Below are positions 1-13,400 of a DNA stretch of 64,000 bases, one piece after another. The first letter of the stretch is position 1. Each line of letters starts with the position of its first letter. The notes beneath the pieces are model-generated. The model did not search any database, was not told the DNA's origin, and saw only the letters and a list, made by a program, of their open reading frames with translations. Made by a program: the position numbers and the translations under genes. Source of the stretch: Craterostigma plantagineum (lineage: Eukaryota; Streptophyta; Magnoliopsida; Lamiales; Linderniaceae); contig JAPQWV010000012.1 of the NCBI GenBank assembly GCA_027422505.1, forward strand, positions 21,674,001-21,738,000. The letters run 5' to 3'.

Positions 1-1032
1 GCTCCACGTGCTTGGTATGACGTCCTGAGCGAATTCCTCGTAAAATGCGGATTATCAGAGGGACCATCGATACGACACTCTTCATCAAATGGCAAGACAA
101 AGATTTGATGGTCGTCCAAGTTTACTAGACGACATCATCTTCGGATCATCCACGACTTTGCAAGAGATTGGAAATTTAATGAAGAGCAAGTTTGAAATGA
201 GTCACATTGGAGAGATGCAATTCTTCTTAGGACTTCAAGTCAGGCAGCTCGTCAATGGGATATTCATTAGTCAGACAAAATATTAAGGATATTCTGAAGA
301 AATTTCATCAAGATCAGAGCAAACCACTCAGCACTCCTATGTCAACAAGCTACAAGTTGGACGCCGATCCCACTGGAAAATTGGTCGACATCACACTCTA
401 TCGCAGCATCATTGGGTCTCTTCCCTATCTCACCTCAAGCCGGCCGGACATCATGTTTGCCACATGTTTATGCGCCCGTTTCGAAGCCGATCCCAAAGAA
501 ACCCACATGCTCGCGGTCAAAAGGATTTTGCGCTACCTTAAGGACACTTCTACCCTCGACTGTGGTATCCGAAATCTTCAAACTTATCGGCTACACTGAT
601 GCTGACTATGCAGGTTGTCATGGACAGGAAAAGCACTTCCGGTGGCGCTAAATTTCTAGGCAAAAAGCTCGTCTACTGGTCATCCAAGAAGCAGAACTGC
701 GTCTCAACGTCGACGGCTGAGGCAGAATACGTCGCGTCCGCCAGCTGTTGCTCGAAAATGCTATGGATGCGGACTGAACTTCGCGATTATGGGTACAATT
801 TAAGTATATATCTATTTATAGTGATAGCCAAAGTGCCATTGCGATTACACCACTCACGCACAAAACACATAGACACTAGATATAACTTTATAAAAATCTT
901 GTAGAAATAGGAACTTTTGATATGTATTTCGTGAACACGGAGAATCAGCTAGCCGACATTTTCACCAAGGCATTGGATGAAAAACGATTCCAATTTCTAG
1001 TCGGAAAATTAGGCATGTTGAACCTCACGTGA
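1..1032 (+). pseudogene. Copia pol remnant (reverse transcriptase and RNase H), SIRE lineage, copy 1
   Basis: This is the C-terminal part of a Ty1/copia polyprotein running off the left edge. In order one sees the [10 protein letters not shown] segment of the reverse transcriptase, then DDIIFGSS (from the YVDD active site), the MSTSYKLDADPTGK linker, and RNase H pieces (YTDADYAGC, KSTSGG, STAEAEYVA). It ends with ADIFTKALDEKRFQFLVGKL and GMLNLT, with a stop at 1030-1032. The pieces lie in different frames, with breaks near 100, 285, 560-640 and 800, so it cannot make a working enzyme. The ending matches pol of the large element at 56.8-60.1 kb, which places both in one lineage. An inverted relative lies at 10.5-13.9 kb. 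Confidence 0.9.
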
Positions 1033-1182
1033 TACGTGCTTTACGTGATCTTCTATGCTCTCAGATGCTCTATTCATTGTTTTCTATGCTTTAGTGCGTT
1101 ATCTTGCGTGAAAATAACAAATAATAATTATACCATAAACGAAATCAAAAATACTATACATATACCTATAATATTAGGGGGA

Positions 1183-2491
1183 TAACAAAATCCTTTAGGA
1201 TGCTTTGATCTAAATAACGTAAAATTTTCCCCGACAAGTGACTGATTAATTGCTTAATTTTGTCAGTCTAAGTCACATTCTTGTGTCTAAAAGTCATTAG
1301 TTTGCTCCACTAGACACAAAGTCACTTTACAAGTGTGGGGATTCTAGCCTTTCTAATTTTTCTCTCTTCGGATTATTCTTGAGCGAGCCACACTTCAATC
1401 GCGTGTCTTAACTAAGTGATTCTTGGTTTCATACTCACCTTGCAGTAGGCTGTTAGGAAAATGATAAGGGCACTTAGGAAATTCCCCACTCGATTATAAA
1501 ATTTTAATCCTTTACATTAGCTCCTAGTCATCCACTTTGAGCCTTCTCCGATTTCCTTTTCTTCATTTGAAATCCATTCAAGCCTTCAACCGACATCTAT
1601 ATTCTTTGGATGGTTATTCAAACGAGAAAATGAGGGGAAGGAAATTAAAAGAAAAAGATAAGATGACAAAAGAAGGTATTGCTCAACGCACAAAAAGCAG
1701 ACCAAAGGAACCTTCCTTCCAATTATCTACATCAAGAATTATTAGAAGGAGGCATGAATCCTACTGTGAACGTCTCTCTCGATAATCTCATACGCTCGTC
1801 ACGGCTAGAAAGAGAAGCACCTCGAAGTGAACTTCTCCAACGATAATCCGGTCTTATATCGAGAAAAGAGAAGAGGACCGCAGCCTTGGGTACGAATTTG
1901 ATAACCATCATCTTCTCTAAAGGATAATATCTGAAACCTCTCTAGGGTTTAAGAGAAGAGGAGCACGGTATTGGCCCGAGAACCAACAAGAAGAACTTCG
2001 CCTATGATAATCTCTTATAGCCTCGTAGAGAAGCGGAGCTTCAGCTCGAGCATAAAAGGGGATGATAATAAAAGGGATGAAAAATTGGAAAAAGAAATGT
2101 CGAAGAAGGAGATAGACGAAGAAATGGTAGATGAAGAAATTGAGCTCACGTTTTCAAACCGTTCCTTCCCTTCTAAGTCAAAGCCAAACTAAAATCCTTC
2201 AAAGTCCCTCAGATTCCAAGACGATGGTCTTTCGCTTAAATGATTAGAAAAATGCCTCGATCACAGGTACATTGACACAAAATTGCTTGTGTTGACTTGA
2301 GTGATATAAATATAAAATCCCAAGTTGAAAACAATAGAGCGCTAGAGCAAACCTAGTGAGAGTTGTCGAAATGGATCATTCTATGAACTTAAGACTTTAG
2401 TTTGACGACATGACTCGACTGTATATTATCTTTCAAATATCTTGTGAAATTTTAGGCGCGACGTTGATCGAAACAAAATAATATGAGCCCA
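1183..2491 (+). repeat. 3' LTR of copia copy 1
   Basis: A polypurine tract (AGGGGGA, 1176-1182) follows pol by about 150 bp. The sequence from 1183 onward matches, in inverted orientation, 9009-10376. The start is TAACAAAATCC here and TGACCAAATCC in the other copy, so the TG end looks mutated. Similarity fades after GAGCCCA at 2491. Inside are four spaced copies of a GATAATC/GAGAAGTTC-type motif near 1779, 1840, 1919 and 2004. The 3' boundary is uncertain by tens of bases because the flanks of both copies are AT-rich. No second ORF or spacer lies between pol and this LTR, unlike the element at 51-64 kb. The 155 bp from 2492 to 2646 are AT-rich and show no feature. Confidence 0.7.
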
Positions 2492-2646
2492 TACTATTAA
2501 TAATATTAATATTCATAAGGAAATAAATATAAAAATAATAATAATATATAGATAAACAATATTTCTTCTTGATTTTTTTATTCTTATTTTTCATATTATG
2601 TATAATTGAAAATAATTAAAAAAAAGAGAAGAAAATCACACATTTT

Positions 2647-2994
2647 TGTTGGATCCTCGTTTATCAACTCAAATCCTAGGCATAAATTCTAAGGAAATCG
2701 ATTAGAATTATTGAATTATGAATTTCGATCGAAAACCTTCACCTGAAGAACACGAGAGAGAATTCCTTTAGTGTGAGAAGCTTTTGTTGTTTCTCTCTCT
2801 AGAATTGAATTCGACAGCCTTTCGGATTGATTCACTAATTTTTCTGTATTAAGCTCAATGAATGTACAACTATTTATACCAAACAAACTTGGTATAAATA
2901 TCAAACTAGTCCTAATCTAAGGACTACTACAAATAAAGTCCCTAATTACAAGGACAACTAATGAAATCAAGCACAATTAAATTGATACTCTACA
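2647..2994 (-). repeat. 3' LTR of the second SIRE-lineage element
   Basis: Read on the minus strand, a polypurine tract (CAGAGGGGAAGA) is followed by TGTAGAGTATC at 2994. The repeat ends in GGATCCAACA at 2647, giving TG...CA ends and 348 bp. A TATA-like box (TATAAATAG, near 2872-2880) lies where an LTR promoter would. Size, position just after the second ORF and terminal bases parallel the LTR at 51009-51303. Only one LTR of this element is in the window, so the boundary rests on the tract and end bases. Confidence 0.7.
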
Positions 2995-3025
2995 ATCTTC
3001 CCCTCTGTGCTTGATTGCCCTTCCG

Positions 3026-6000
3026 CTACATTTGTCCTCGTCGGGCATAGTACGACATGCGCAAGCCCAGCGCATGCTCATAATTTCTGAGCGTGTTTCT
3101 CAGCTCGATTCGCTCATCGATGTCTTCGAGTAACTCCAGTAGGAGCGGCTGTTCTCTCACAAGCCTATGGAACTTCAGCATCGTCTCTCTGTTGATTTCT
3201 TCCAACCTTTGCACTATATTCCTCCTGATAACCTTGAGCGTTCCATCGCAAAACTTATGGATCTCAGTCTTCAGCATCAACCTAGTCTTCTTAGCAATTG
3301 GATTGTGGTAGGTGACGCCTGTGTCTGAGCTGATATGCACATGATTGCTTGGAAGTCCTTCGATCTTATGTCCTTTATTGAGCGGTGTGGTCATGTTGAC
3401 CTTCTTCATGTTGCTCTCCAGAGCCATCTGAAGGTCGTGCGCAGCGAAGTATTTGACTTGGCACATCATGAACCGGTAGAGCCCCTCGAGACCTTCTTTC
3501 TTGACGAGGCCTTGAGGACCTTTTTACTTCTCCACGTACAGCTGATAGAGATTGTATACCTCGTTGGCAGGGAGGTACGGTAGGTCGCTCACTCTTAAAT
3601 CCTCTCGGGTCCTGTCCACTCGCTCGATAGCGTAGGTTGGGGTTGGAAGACCTCATTTGGCACAATAGATGCTGAGAAGCTGGCAAATCGGGGAGAGACT
3701 CTTATAGTGGCTCTTGACTTGTCCTTTAGTCATCCCCAGCCTTACACAGGTCCAAGTTTAGTCAGCATCCAGAGATCCCTCTTAGCTCGAACTCGTTCGG
3801 CTTCTTGACTCTGTTCGGTGACCTCCAAACGTGTTCACGAACTTCTTCAAGGAAGGGAATTTCGATTCTGATGTTCTCCCATGGTGTGTCAATCCGAACG
3901 GTCCTTGGCATTTTCCTTGTGGGGGAAACTGCTCGTTGCGCGATCAATTCTGGTAGCCTTGGGATGTCTTGCTCGTAGTCTTCACCTTCCTGAAGTTCTT
4001 CATCTTCTATGAGCACGAGGTCTACCGAGGCTTGTTGTAGGAAGTGCCGAACGTCCTGAAGCCGTCGCCTTTGATGCTCTTCGGGCATGGAATGGGTCAT
4101 CCACTGTCCTTCGAATATGTATTTGTCTAGGACCTCGTGTGGGTTGACGTCATGTCCTGACGGTCCCGCTTGGTCTGGAGCAATTGAGGGAGGCGCCTGA
4201 GTCTGCGCAAGGGCGACGAGCATGGCAGCACTTGCTTCTTCTTTCGGAAGCAAGGGGCTTGTGAAGGTCGGTGGAGTGGGCGGAGGCATCCTTATTTGAA
4301 AGGTTGGTGGGTCGATTTGGGTTAGAGTGGTGGTGGTGCGGTGCATGGTGGTTGTTTGGGTAGTAGGTTGTGAGGTTTCAGTGGCTCCAGCGCTTCTCTT
4401 TGTCGCGCCCAAGCTTTGTACTTGACTTATTAATCGTAACCGAGGCCTCCTCTCCCTCTCATGACGATCTTGATCATCTGGGTCGTCATGTCGGCGTTCG
4501 GAGCGGGATCCCTGGCCTCGGCAAGTCTTGGTAGGGTCAGGACGGTCCACAAGGCGGCGGAAGAGGTCTTCTTCTTCCGGCGTACGACTGGTAAGCTCCG
4601 GAAGTCGGGCGACCAAAATGGAGTGGAGATCACTGATAGGGACTGTGGCGAGTTTAATCAGGGTGTGGGTGAGGATGGGTGTTGGTGTTTGTGTGGATAG
4701 TATGGGTTGATGGGGTGTGAGGTTGATTTGTGACGAGGCTCCGCGGCGGGTGCTTTCCCTCGATCTTGCAGGGACGTCTCGATGGCGGATCGCACGCTCT
4801 CCATTATTTTATCTTCAAACGAGTGCAAGGCGGCTGAGAGAGCGGCCTGAAGACGATCCTCTGTCACAAGCTGGACGGACGCCTCCATCATTGATGGACC
4901 AGGACGACTGATGTCGCCTGTTATCAACCCTTGAGCGAACACCGACTCCTCAGGTTGGCTCGTAGTCACTTGAGGTTGTGACTGTTCGAGACTTCCGTCC
5001 AATCCTTGAGTCGAATCAAGAAGATTCTCGTCTATGGACGTAGGGGAAGGTTCTGATTGTTCCTGTGTATCAGACACCGGAACTTCAGGTCCCGCCGTGA
5101 CGTGCTGCGGCTCACGATTGAGGAAGGAGGGTCTGCAACACTTGGAGTGATGGTCGGTGCTGTGTCTGATGGTTTGGTGACGGCTTCGAAGAGGGACTCG
5201 AATGATACGCTCAATCGTCTCGGAATCCTTCTAATCAACCGGATCTCCTCATCTGACTCCGTGTCTGATGAGGTAGCCGTGTGAGGAGATGGTCGTTGTA
5301 CATCATCCTCACGGGCTTGTTCCGCCATCGGAGGCTCGATAGGTTGTGTCATTGAAATTAAAGCCTCTGTTTCTGGCGTAGTAGCCAGCGGTGGTGAGAT
5401 GTGCCCCGCTTCTGTCTCGGGCTGTGCTGCTGGAAGACCTTCCTCAATAGGTTCTTCGAGCACACCGACAATGATGGGCACTTCAGCACCAAGAGATACA
5501 GGTGGAGCCTCCAGTTCCATCTCTTGGGCCACGGCATCGATTAGAGTGGTAACATCTGGCATTGTTTCCTCGTGAGTTGGATGCTCCAACTCTAGTTCTT
5601 GAGCCACTTCATCAATCATCGTGTCTTCAGGACTAGGCTGTTGTTGTGGATGTGGAGGGCTGATGTTGAAGTCTGTCGGGGGCCCTCTAATCATCTGCTC
5701 TGTGAGATGATTCTCCCGACAGTAGAACTTGTATGTGTCTCCCGAGGGGTAGGCGAGACGGAGTAGCTCGAACGGGATCGCTATTGAAGGTCGGTCTAAA
5801 TTCGTGAGCTTTGGGTGATGGAAGAATTTGAGACGCAGTGGTTGATAATTTCCTCCGGGAGGCAGGCGAGAGATGTTCTCGTGTATCTCCATCATTTGTT
5901 TGATAATCACCGAGAACCATCTCGCATACGGCACGTTCTTGGATATGTTGTTCTCTTTCTGTCTGATCCGTTCTGCGAGGTCATTCCAGATCAGTTGAGC

Positions 6001-6552
6001 AAAATCATAGTTCCGTGAGAACACCACTCCGTGAAAGATTCGGAGGATACCGCCATTGCCCTTGTCGAAGCCAGCGTGCTTTGGGGATAGACACTTATTG
6101 ATTATCCCAAAAAAGGTCTTCCATGGATGGGGCATCCCGTTGCTCTGCACTTGAGCTAGTTGTGAGTGGCGGACGGTACCCCATCAGGAGGTCTTGAATT
6201 ATCTCAGCGTCCATTGGCAGTGGGTCGTAGTTGTGACTATAGGGTAGGTCGAGGAGGAGTCTGAAGTCATTCTTAGTCACATTGATGTGCCTCATCCCGA
6301 GTACTGCTGTGAAGCTGTAGGCTCCCTCAATCATATGGCTCCATCCCCCAAAACTGCTGAAGGTAGACCATTGGAATGGATGCAGTCACCGTTAATGCAC
6401 GCCAAAGGGGATGGCCTTGAAGGATGGACACCATTATCTCGTCCGGACACTTGAAGGTTGTCAGGTCGAGTTGGAAGTTGGTGTCTTGGACGTTAAGGTA
6501 CACACTTCGATCATATATGTGGTTGTAAGTTGGGTAACGATCCGTCTATACT
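3026..6552 (-). pseudogene. Second (env-position) ORF of a SIRE-lineage element, decayed
   Basis: Several minus-strand reading frames together match the better preserved ORF at 51362-55104. Upstream parts near 6340-6540 carry a GHPL...YLQQFW motif. Next come LPYSHNYDPLP, HPWKTFFGIINKCLSPKHAG, a long low-complexity Pro/Glu/Ser/Thr region, and the C-terminal block with HDLQMALESNMKKVNM and KFCDGTLKVIRRN. This ORF type lies after pol in SIRE/Maximus copia elements and is often called env-like. No fusion peptide or clear envelope motif was recognised, and its function is unknown. Frame changes near 6334, 6150, 5060, 4650 and 3760-3470 show that it is dead. It is followed by the LTR at 2647-2994. 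Confidence 0.75.
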
Positions 6553-8990
6553 GCAAAGAAAAAAAATTCATTAGTTCAATTATATTTGAGGTCGAAACAT
6601 AATTTCATCAAACCATAATAATAGATTATGTCATGGTATGTATGATGAATTAATGAATGACACATAGAAAATTCAAAGTGAATACATGTAATTGAGATTT
6701 ATTTTATAAAACTTTCGAAGATTTTTTTTTTTAAAATATATAAAGTTTTGTTCGAAAGTTATTCGAAGTGTCGAAATGTAAGATTGAGCACTTTTCACTT
6801 TATGTCATGAGAATTGAAACTGTCAATTTGAAATTGACTATGTGCTTATTATTATTCAAAATTTTCGTTTAGTTTGCGATCGAAATATTTTATTCGTTAA
6901 GATTCGCCACAGTGAAAAGAACTTAGAAAAATTTCCTAAGTTCTGAAAGTTATTCGCTTGGTACTGTAGGGGGAAAATTCACGATCGAGAAATTTCAGTG
7001 TAAATCTACGATCGAGAAATTGGATTTCAGCGTAAATTTACGATCGAGAAATTTCATTCGCTAAGTTTCGCTACAGTGAAAAGACTTAGAAAATTTACTA
7101 AGTGTTGAAAGTTGTTGGTTTGAGACTGTGGCGGAAACATTTACGATCGAGAAAAATTTCCTTGTAAATTTACGATCGAGAAATTGGATTTCCATGTAAA
7201 TTTACGTTAGAAATTTTTCGCGCATGAATAAAATTTTCGCTATTAAAGTTGTCGAGCGAGAAAGTATTTCGATTTTAAAATAGTTTTTTCCTGCGAAAAT
7301 TTACGATCAAGAAACTTATCAGCGAAAAACTAATGTAGTCATCGTGAGAAATTTCAATCGGTCAAAATTATCGCCGCGGACTTTTGCGATCGAGAATTTT
7401 CTCGTCGAAAAATTGGCTTTTTCGCCGCTAACATTTTACGATCGAAATCGAAAATAGGTTTGCGATTGTAAGTTTGTCCCTCGCAAAAGAAATACATCTA
7501 TTTTTGACTTCTTACTTTAAAAATTTTCGCTCGCATAAAATTCTAATTAGATTTCTCGACTGTAAGTAATTTTAATAATCTGAGTTACTTATCTTGCGAC
7601 TAAGCCAAAATTTAGCGATCGAAAATCTTTTACGACGCAAGCAGTGTCTCAATCAAATATTAAAATTTCATTGAAACGATTTGCGATCGAGAAAGTTCTT
7701 CGACTGCTTCAGAAGTTCAAAAACCCAAAAAGTCGAAACTTAGAAATTGAATTCTAAAACGCAGAAAATCAAAGACTTTATCCTACCAGATGGATCGAAA
7801 AACCTTACGACTATCACATTAAGCTGAGAATTTTATCAAATAAACACATTATAATCTCTAAATCCTGCAAGAAGTCCTACGGTTTTTCAAATATTTCTCA
7901 GTCGAAAAACGGAATTTAGAAATCAAACGAAAAATTTCCAGAATGTAGATGTAAATGGAGTTAAAACACACAAAAGTCCCTAAAGGAAGTCGAATCTACC
8001 TCTCAAAGACGAAAATATGGAAAGAATCTAGGATTTTGAGTTAGTTCGTCTTTTGCAGAAAAATTTTTGCGCGAGAGAATAATTTTCGACTGATGAGTTT
8101 TTCGATTGAGGGTTTTGCGTGTATTTGGGGATTTTCGACTGCAAGAATTAAAGTCGTTGGGCTGATTAGACGTCATTCGACATTTGAAATTCAAGGCCCA
8201 TTATTGTTTGCGATCGAAAAATTTGCGATCGAGAAATTTGGTACCTCTTTTGATTTTTGCTCGAGAAATTGAAGCAAAAATTGCCATTAGGTCCCAAGTT
8301 AATTTTCGATCGATAATTTGTGATCGGAAACTACAAGTTTAGCCCAAAATTTTTTTTTCGAGTTTAAGTTTTTCAAAATATTGCAGACAGATCCTAAGTT
8401 TAAGTATTCAACCACATAGCTCCCCCTAGATATGAAAATTAATGCAATTAACTCCCTGAAATTTCGGATGATGTCATCTGGCTCCAAAATCAGATTTCGT
8501 GAATCTGCAAATCTTTTAGAGCACAATGTCGAGAATGATTAGAGTTAATAATGGAAGCAATACTTGTTTTAATGAGGCTCCCGCTTAATAAGAAAAAAAT
8601 TGGTTAAATTCAAAACCATAGAAAGACGTTAGCGATAAAAAATTTAACCAACCAACAAGTCTATGCCGAATACTCCAAGTCTTGAAGAATTCTTGACCTT
8701 CGCATTGTTTCTGCAACACTTAGAAGAAGATCATTTAAAAATATATGGAGCTTTAAGGCATAAATTTGTAAATGCTCCCCCTCAAATAATGCAAAAAAAT
8801 TTGAGATACGCGAATTCAATACATTTAGCCTAGATACATGTTCCCATGTACATGTAACTTTCATTTTCGCGCGAGGGTATGAGCAAAAACATATAGTCGC
8901 ATTTAAACAAGTCGATGCATATGAAATATAAAATTTCACTTCAAAATATGCGATGATATGTGTATCTATATATATATATATATTTTATTA
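6553..8990 (-). repeat. Non-coding spacer upstream of the second ORF, CGATCGAGAAA-rich
   Basis: No coding sequence is visible. The stretch is AT-rich and carries many dispersed copies of a short word, (T)TACGATCGAGAAATT or GCGATCGAGAAA, densest at about 6870-7460 and again at 7610-7690 and 8205-8240. A longer unit occurs twice: CTACAGTGAAAAGACTTAG followed by GAAATTT words, near 6905 and 7070. It sits where the element at 51-64 kb has its own GCGAAA-rich spacer (55105-56812), so it is probably the matching part of this element. It ends beside a (TA)n run at about 8966-8985, next to the LTR of copy 2. Confidence 0.55.
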
Positions 8991-9008
8991 TTAGTTATAT
9001 TACTAGTA

Positions 9009-10376
9009 TGGGGTCAGATTATTTTGCTTCGGTCTTCGTCACACCTTAAAGTTCACAAGACTTTAGAAAGATATTATGCTGTCACGTCATGTCATCAAAT
9101 TGAGGTCTTAAGTCCGTGGAATAGATCATCTCAACAACTCTCACTAGGTTCACTCTAGCACTCTATTATTACCATGGAATTTTATATTTATATCACTCAA
9201 GTCAACACAAGCAATTTTATGCCAATATACCTGTGATCGAGGCGCTTTCAATCATTTTACCCAAGCGAAAGATCGTTGTTTTTGGAGTCAAAGAGACTTT
9301 TGAAAGATTTAGTATTTGGGCTTTGACTTAGAAGGGAAGAAAAATATCTAGGAATCGTGGACTACAGATCTTCTTCCTTTTCTTCGTCGTCCTCTCTACC
9401 AGCATTTTCTTTTCCATCCTTTAAATTTTTTTAATAATCTACACTTGCTCAAGCTGAAGCTCCGCTTCTCCACGAGGCTGAGAGATTATCTAAGGCGAAG
9501 TCTTCTTGTTGGTTCTTGAGCCGATATCGTGCTCCTCCTATTTTAATCCCTAGAGAGGTTTCAAAGATTATCGATTTGGAGAAGTTCACAGTTATGGAAT
9601 TCGAACCCAAGGCCGTGCTCCTCTTCTCATTGTCTCGATATAAGACCAGATTATCGTTGGAGAAGTTCACTTCTTGGTGCTCCTCTTCCAACTGTTCTAA
9701 TGAGTATACGAGATTATCGAAGGAGAAGTTCACAGCAAGATCCATGCCCTCTTCTACTTATGATTTCTTGAAGATTTCAATAATTGGGAAGGCATGTTCT
9801 TTTGGACTATTTATTGTGCGTTGAGCATTCCTCATGTGTGTTTTCCACCTCCTTTTGTCATCCTTTTCTTCTTTTCTTTCATCGCCTTTTCCCCCTCATT
9901 TTCTTGTTTATGCAACCCTTCGAAATTTTGAGTTACGGTTGAAGGCTTTATTGGGAGACAAATGAAGAAAAGAATATCGGAGAAGGCTCAAAGGGATGAC
10001 TAGGGACTAGTATAAAGGATAAAATAAATGTTATGGCCGAGTGAGGAATATTCCTAAGTGCCCTTATCATTTTCCTAATGACCTAGCGCAAGGTAAGTAT
10101 GAAGCCAAGAATCACTAGTTAAGACAAGCAATCGAAGTGAGACTCGCTCGAGAAGTATTTCCAAGGAAGAAAATATTATAAAGGCTAGAATTCTCTCACA
10201 TATAAAGTGGCTTTGTGTCGAATGATAAATCTTAAGGACTGGCAGATACAAGAATGTGACTTAGACGGACAAATATAAGCATGTGACTTAGACGGACAAA
10301 ATTTAAGCAATTTTATCAGTCATATGTCGGGGAAAATATTGCTGACATAGATCGAGCATCCTAAAGGATTTGGTCA
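9009..10376 (-). repeat. 3' LTR of copia copy 2, inverted relative of 1183-2491
   Basis: Read on the minus strand the LTR starts TGACCAAATCC at 10376, right after a purine tract (ACGGGGAA), and ends ...GACCCCA at 9009. Its whole length aligns with the LTR of copy 1 in opposite orientation. On the plus strand four copies of a GATTATC word, three with GGAGAAGTTCAC after it, occur at 9484, 9566, 9649 and 9712. These are 82, 83 and 63 bp apart. The equivalent places in copy 1 keep the motif. The small open frames in this interval lie inside the LTR and are not genes. Confidence 0.7.
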
Positions 10377-10499
10377 TTCCCCGTTTTATTATAAGTATAT
10401 GTATAGTATTTTTGAAAGTTTTTTCTATTTAACTAATATTTTCACGCAAGATAAAACATGTAAGCATAGAAAACACATAGAATATAGCATCTAATATTT

Positions 10500-13400
10500 T
10501 CCGACAAGGAATTGGAATCGTTTTTCATCCAATGCCTTGGTGAAAATGTCGGCTAATTGATATTCCGTGTTCACAAAGTACATGTCAACGGTGCCTTTTT
10601 CTACGTGATCTTTGATAAAGTGATAAAATGTCTATGTGTTTCGTGCGTGAATGGTGAACAGGATTGCACGTAATCGCAATGGCACTTTGGCTATCACTAT
10701 ATATGGGTATACTATTTAAATTGTACCCATAATTGCGAAGCTGAGTCCGCATTCATAGCATCTGTGAGCAACAGCTGGCAGCTGCGACGTATTCAGCTTC
10801 AGCTGTTGAAGTTGAGACGCAATTTTTCTTTTTGGATGACCATCAGACTTGCTTTTCGCCTAGAAATTGAGCCGGAAGTGCTTTTCATTTCCATTCGGCA
10901 ACCTGCATAATCAGCGTCAGTATAGCCGATAAGTTTGAAGTTCGTACCTTTAGGATACCATAGTCCTAAGGTAGTTGTGCCCTTAAGGTAGCGAAGAATA
11001 CGCTTCACTGCGAGCATGTGGGATTCTTTGGGATCGGCTTGGAAGCGGGCACAAAGACAAGTGGCAAACATGATATCCGGCCGACTAGAAGGGAGGTATA
11101 GAAGAGATCCAATTATGCTGCGATAGAGTGTGATGTCGACCGATTTTCCTGTGGGATCGGCATCCAACTTGCAGCTTGTTGACATGGGAGTGCTGAGAGG
11201 CTTGCTCTGAACTTGATGGAATTTTTTCTGGATGACCTTAATGTATTTTGTTTGACTGATAAATATCCATCATCGAGCTGCCTGACTTGAAGTCCTTGGA
11301 AGAATTGCATCTCTCCCATGTGGCTCATTTCGAATTTACTCTTCATAAGATCTCCAAACTTCTTGCAAACCCGTGGATTTGTTGAACCGAAAATGATGAA
11401 ATCGACGTAAACTTGGACGACCATCAGATCCTTGTTTGCCATTTGATGAAGAGGGTCGCATCGACTGTTCCTCGAATAAATCCAGACATTACGAGGAAGT
11501 CACTCAAGACATCATACCAAGCACGTGGGGCTTGTTTAAGTCCGTAGAGAGCTTTATCCAATTGATAGACGTGATCGGGATGTTCTTGATCAACGAAGCC
11601 GTCTGGCTGAGCGACATAGACTTCTTCTTTAAGTACGCCGTGTGAGAAAGGCGGTTTTAACGTCCATTTGATAGACCTTGAAGTCTTTATGAGCCGCGTA
11701 AGCCAATAAGAGACGAATGGCTTCGATTCGGGCAGCAGGAGCATACTTTTCGTCGTATTCAATGCCTTCCTGTTGGTTCTATCCCTGCAACTAATCGTGC
11801 CTTGTTCCTGATCACTTCACCATCTTCATTCTGTTTCTTCTTAAATACCCTTTCGTTCCGATGATAGTTTTTCCATGCGGACGGGGTACTAATTTCCACA
11901 TTTGAAGATGTTCGAATTGGTTGATTTTCTCTTGCATTGTAATTATCCAAATTCGGGTCTTGTAGTGCGTCTGCTACCTTAGTAGGCTCGTTTTGCCTTA
12001 AGAAGCAGCTGAAAAGACTGTGTTGATGTCGTGTCCTTACTCCGCTTGATCGCCAATTGTCAGATCAACCGGGTGAGCTCTAGTCCACTTGCGCTCATGT
12101 GGCAAAGCTGAAGATGATGTATCTGCCATTTGTGGGCCTAGATTACCAATGATCTCCGATTTGTCATTTGTGTGAGGAAGTTCCAAATCAGCACTGGGAA
12201 GGAGTGACTCTGATGATTCTTCCTCAACGCCCACGGTGGGTTCTTCATTGTTCTGTGATAAATCTTAATCGAGTGAAGTAGGGACTGTTGAAGAACTTGG
12301 TACATCGGCCCCGTCGGGTGTAGGATTGATGGTGACTGGAGGATGTAGAGGTTCAAAAAGGGAATCCAAGTCTTCTAACACAAGACTTAGAGCTTCGTCT
12401 GGCGGTGATTGCTGAGTTGTTGCCATCTTCTGTTGGTTTTGTGCCAACACACCAGTGAACACGGGTTCTGGGATGTTGTCTTCAAAAGCCAACTGGTTAG
12501 GTACGGGTCCTGGACTGATATGCCCAGAAGCCATCGGGTTGAGCACGGGTCCTGAACTGTTTTGTTCAGAAGCCATCGGGTTGAGCTCGGGTCCTAAACT
12601 GTTTTGTTCAGAAGCCATCATTCGTGAAAAGTAACGTTATAGCTTTCCTTAATCGTGCGGTTAGACTTGATGTATACTCAGTACGCTTTGATGTTGAAAA
12701 ATACTAGACAAAAGTTGCTTCGAATGCTTTAGGGTCGAACTTTGCAAGTTGCTCTCTGTCGTTCGCCACAAAGCACTTGCACCCGATGACTTTAAAGAAT
12801 GAGATGTTGGGTACTCTCTTATTTACAATCTCGTACGGAGTCTTGTTGAACCATTTGTGAACAACCGTCCTATTTTGGATAAAACAGGCGGTATTTACTA
12901 CTTCAGCCCGAAGAAAGTATGGAAGGCCGGAATGGATCAGCATTGTTCGAGCGGCTTCCACTAGGGTTCTGTTTTTCCTTTCAACAACCCCATTTTGTTG
13001 AGGTATTTTTGAGGCTGAGAATTGTTGACTAATTCCAAGTTTCTGATAAAACTCACTGAGATTTTTATTCTTGAACTCAGTGCCGTTGTCTGTTCGAATA
13101 ACTTGAATAGTCTGTTGCAGCAGATTCTGAGTAGTGTTCACAAACTTGATAATCAAGTCCCCTGTCTCATCTTTGGTTCGGAGGAACTTTGTCTAAGTGT
13201 AGCGAGAGAAGTCATCGACAATTACTAGCACGTACTTGCGCCCATTAATACTATGTGTCTGCATAGGCCCACAGAGGTCCATGTGGATTAGTTCCAAAGG
13301 ACGAGAGGTAGACGCAATCTGCTTGACATGATGAGATGCTCGCTTCATTTTTTCTAATTGACATGCCGAAGATTGATGCTCCTTTTGTAGCACTATAGTT

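Noticed and set aside
1537..2192. Lys/Glu-rich open frames as small genes
   Set aside because: They lie inside the LTR of copia copy 1 and are not kept open in the inverted copy.
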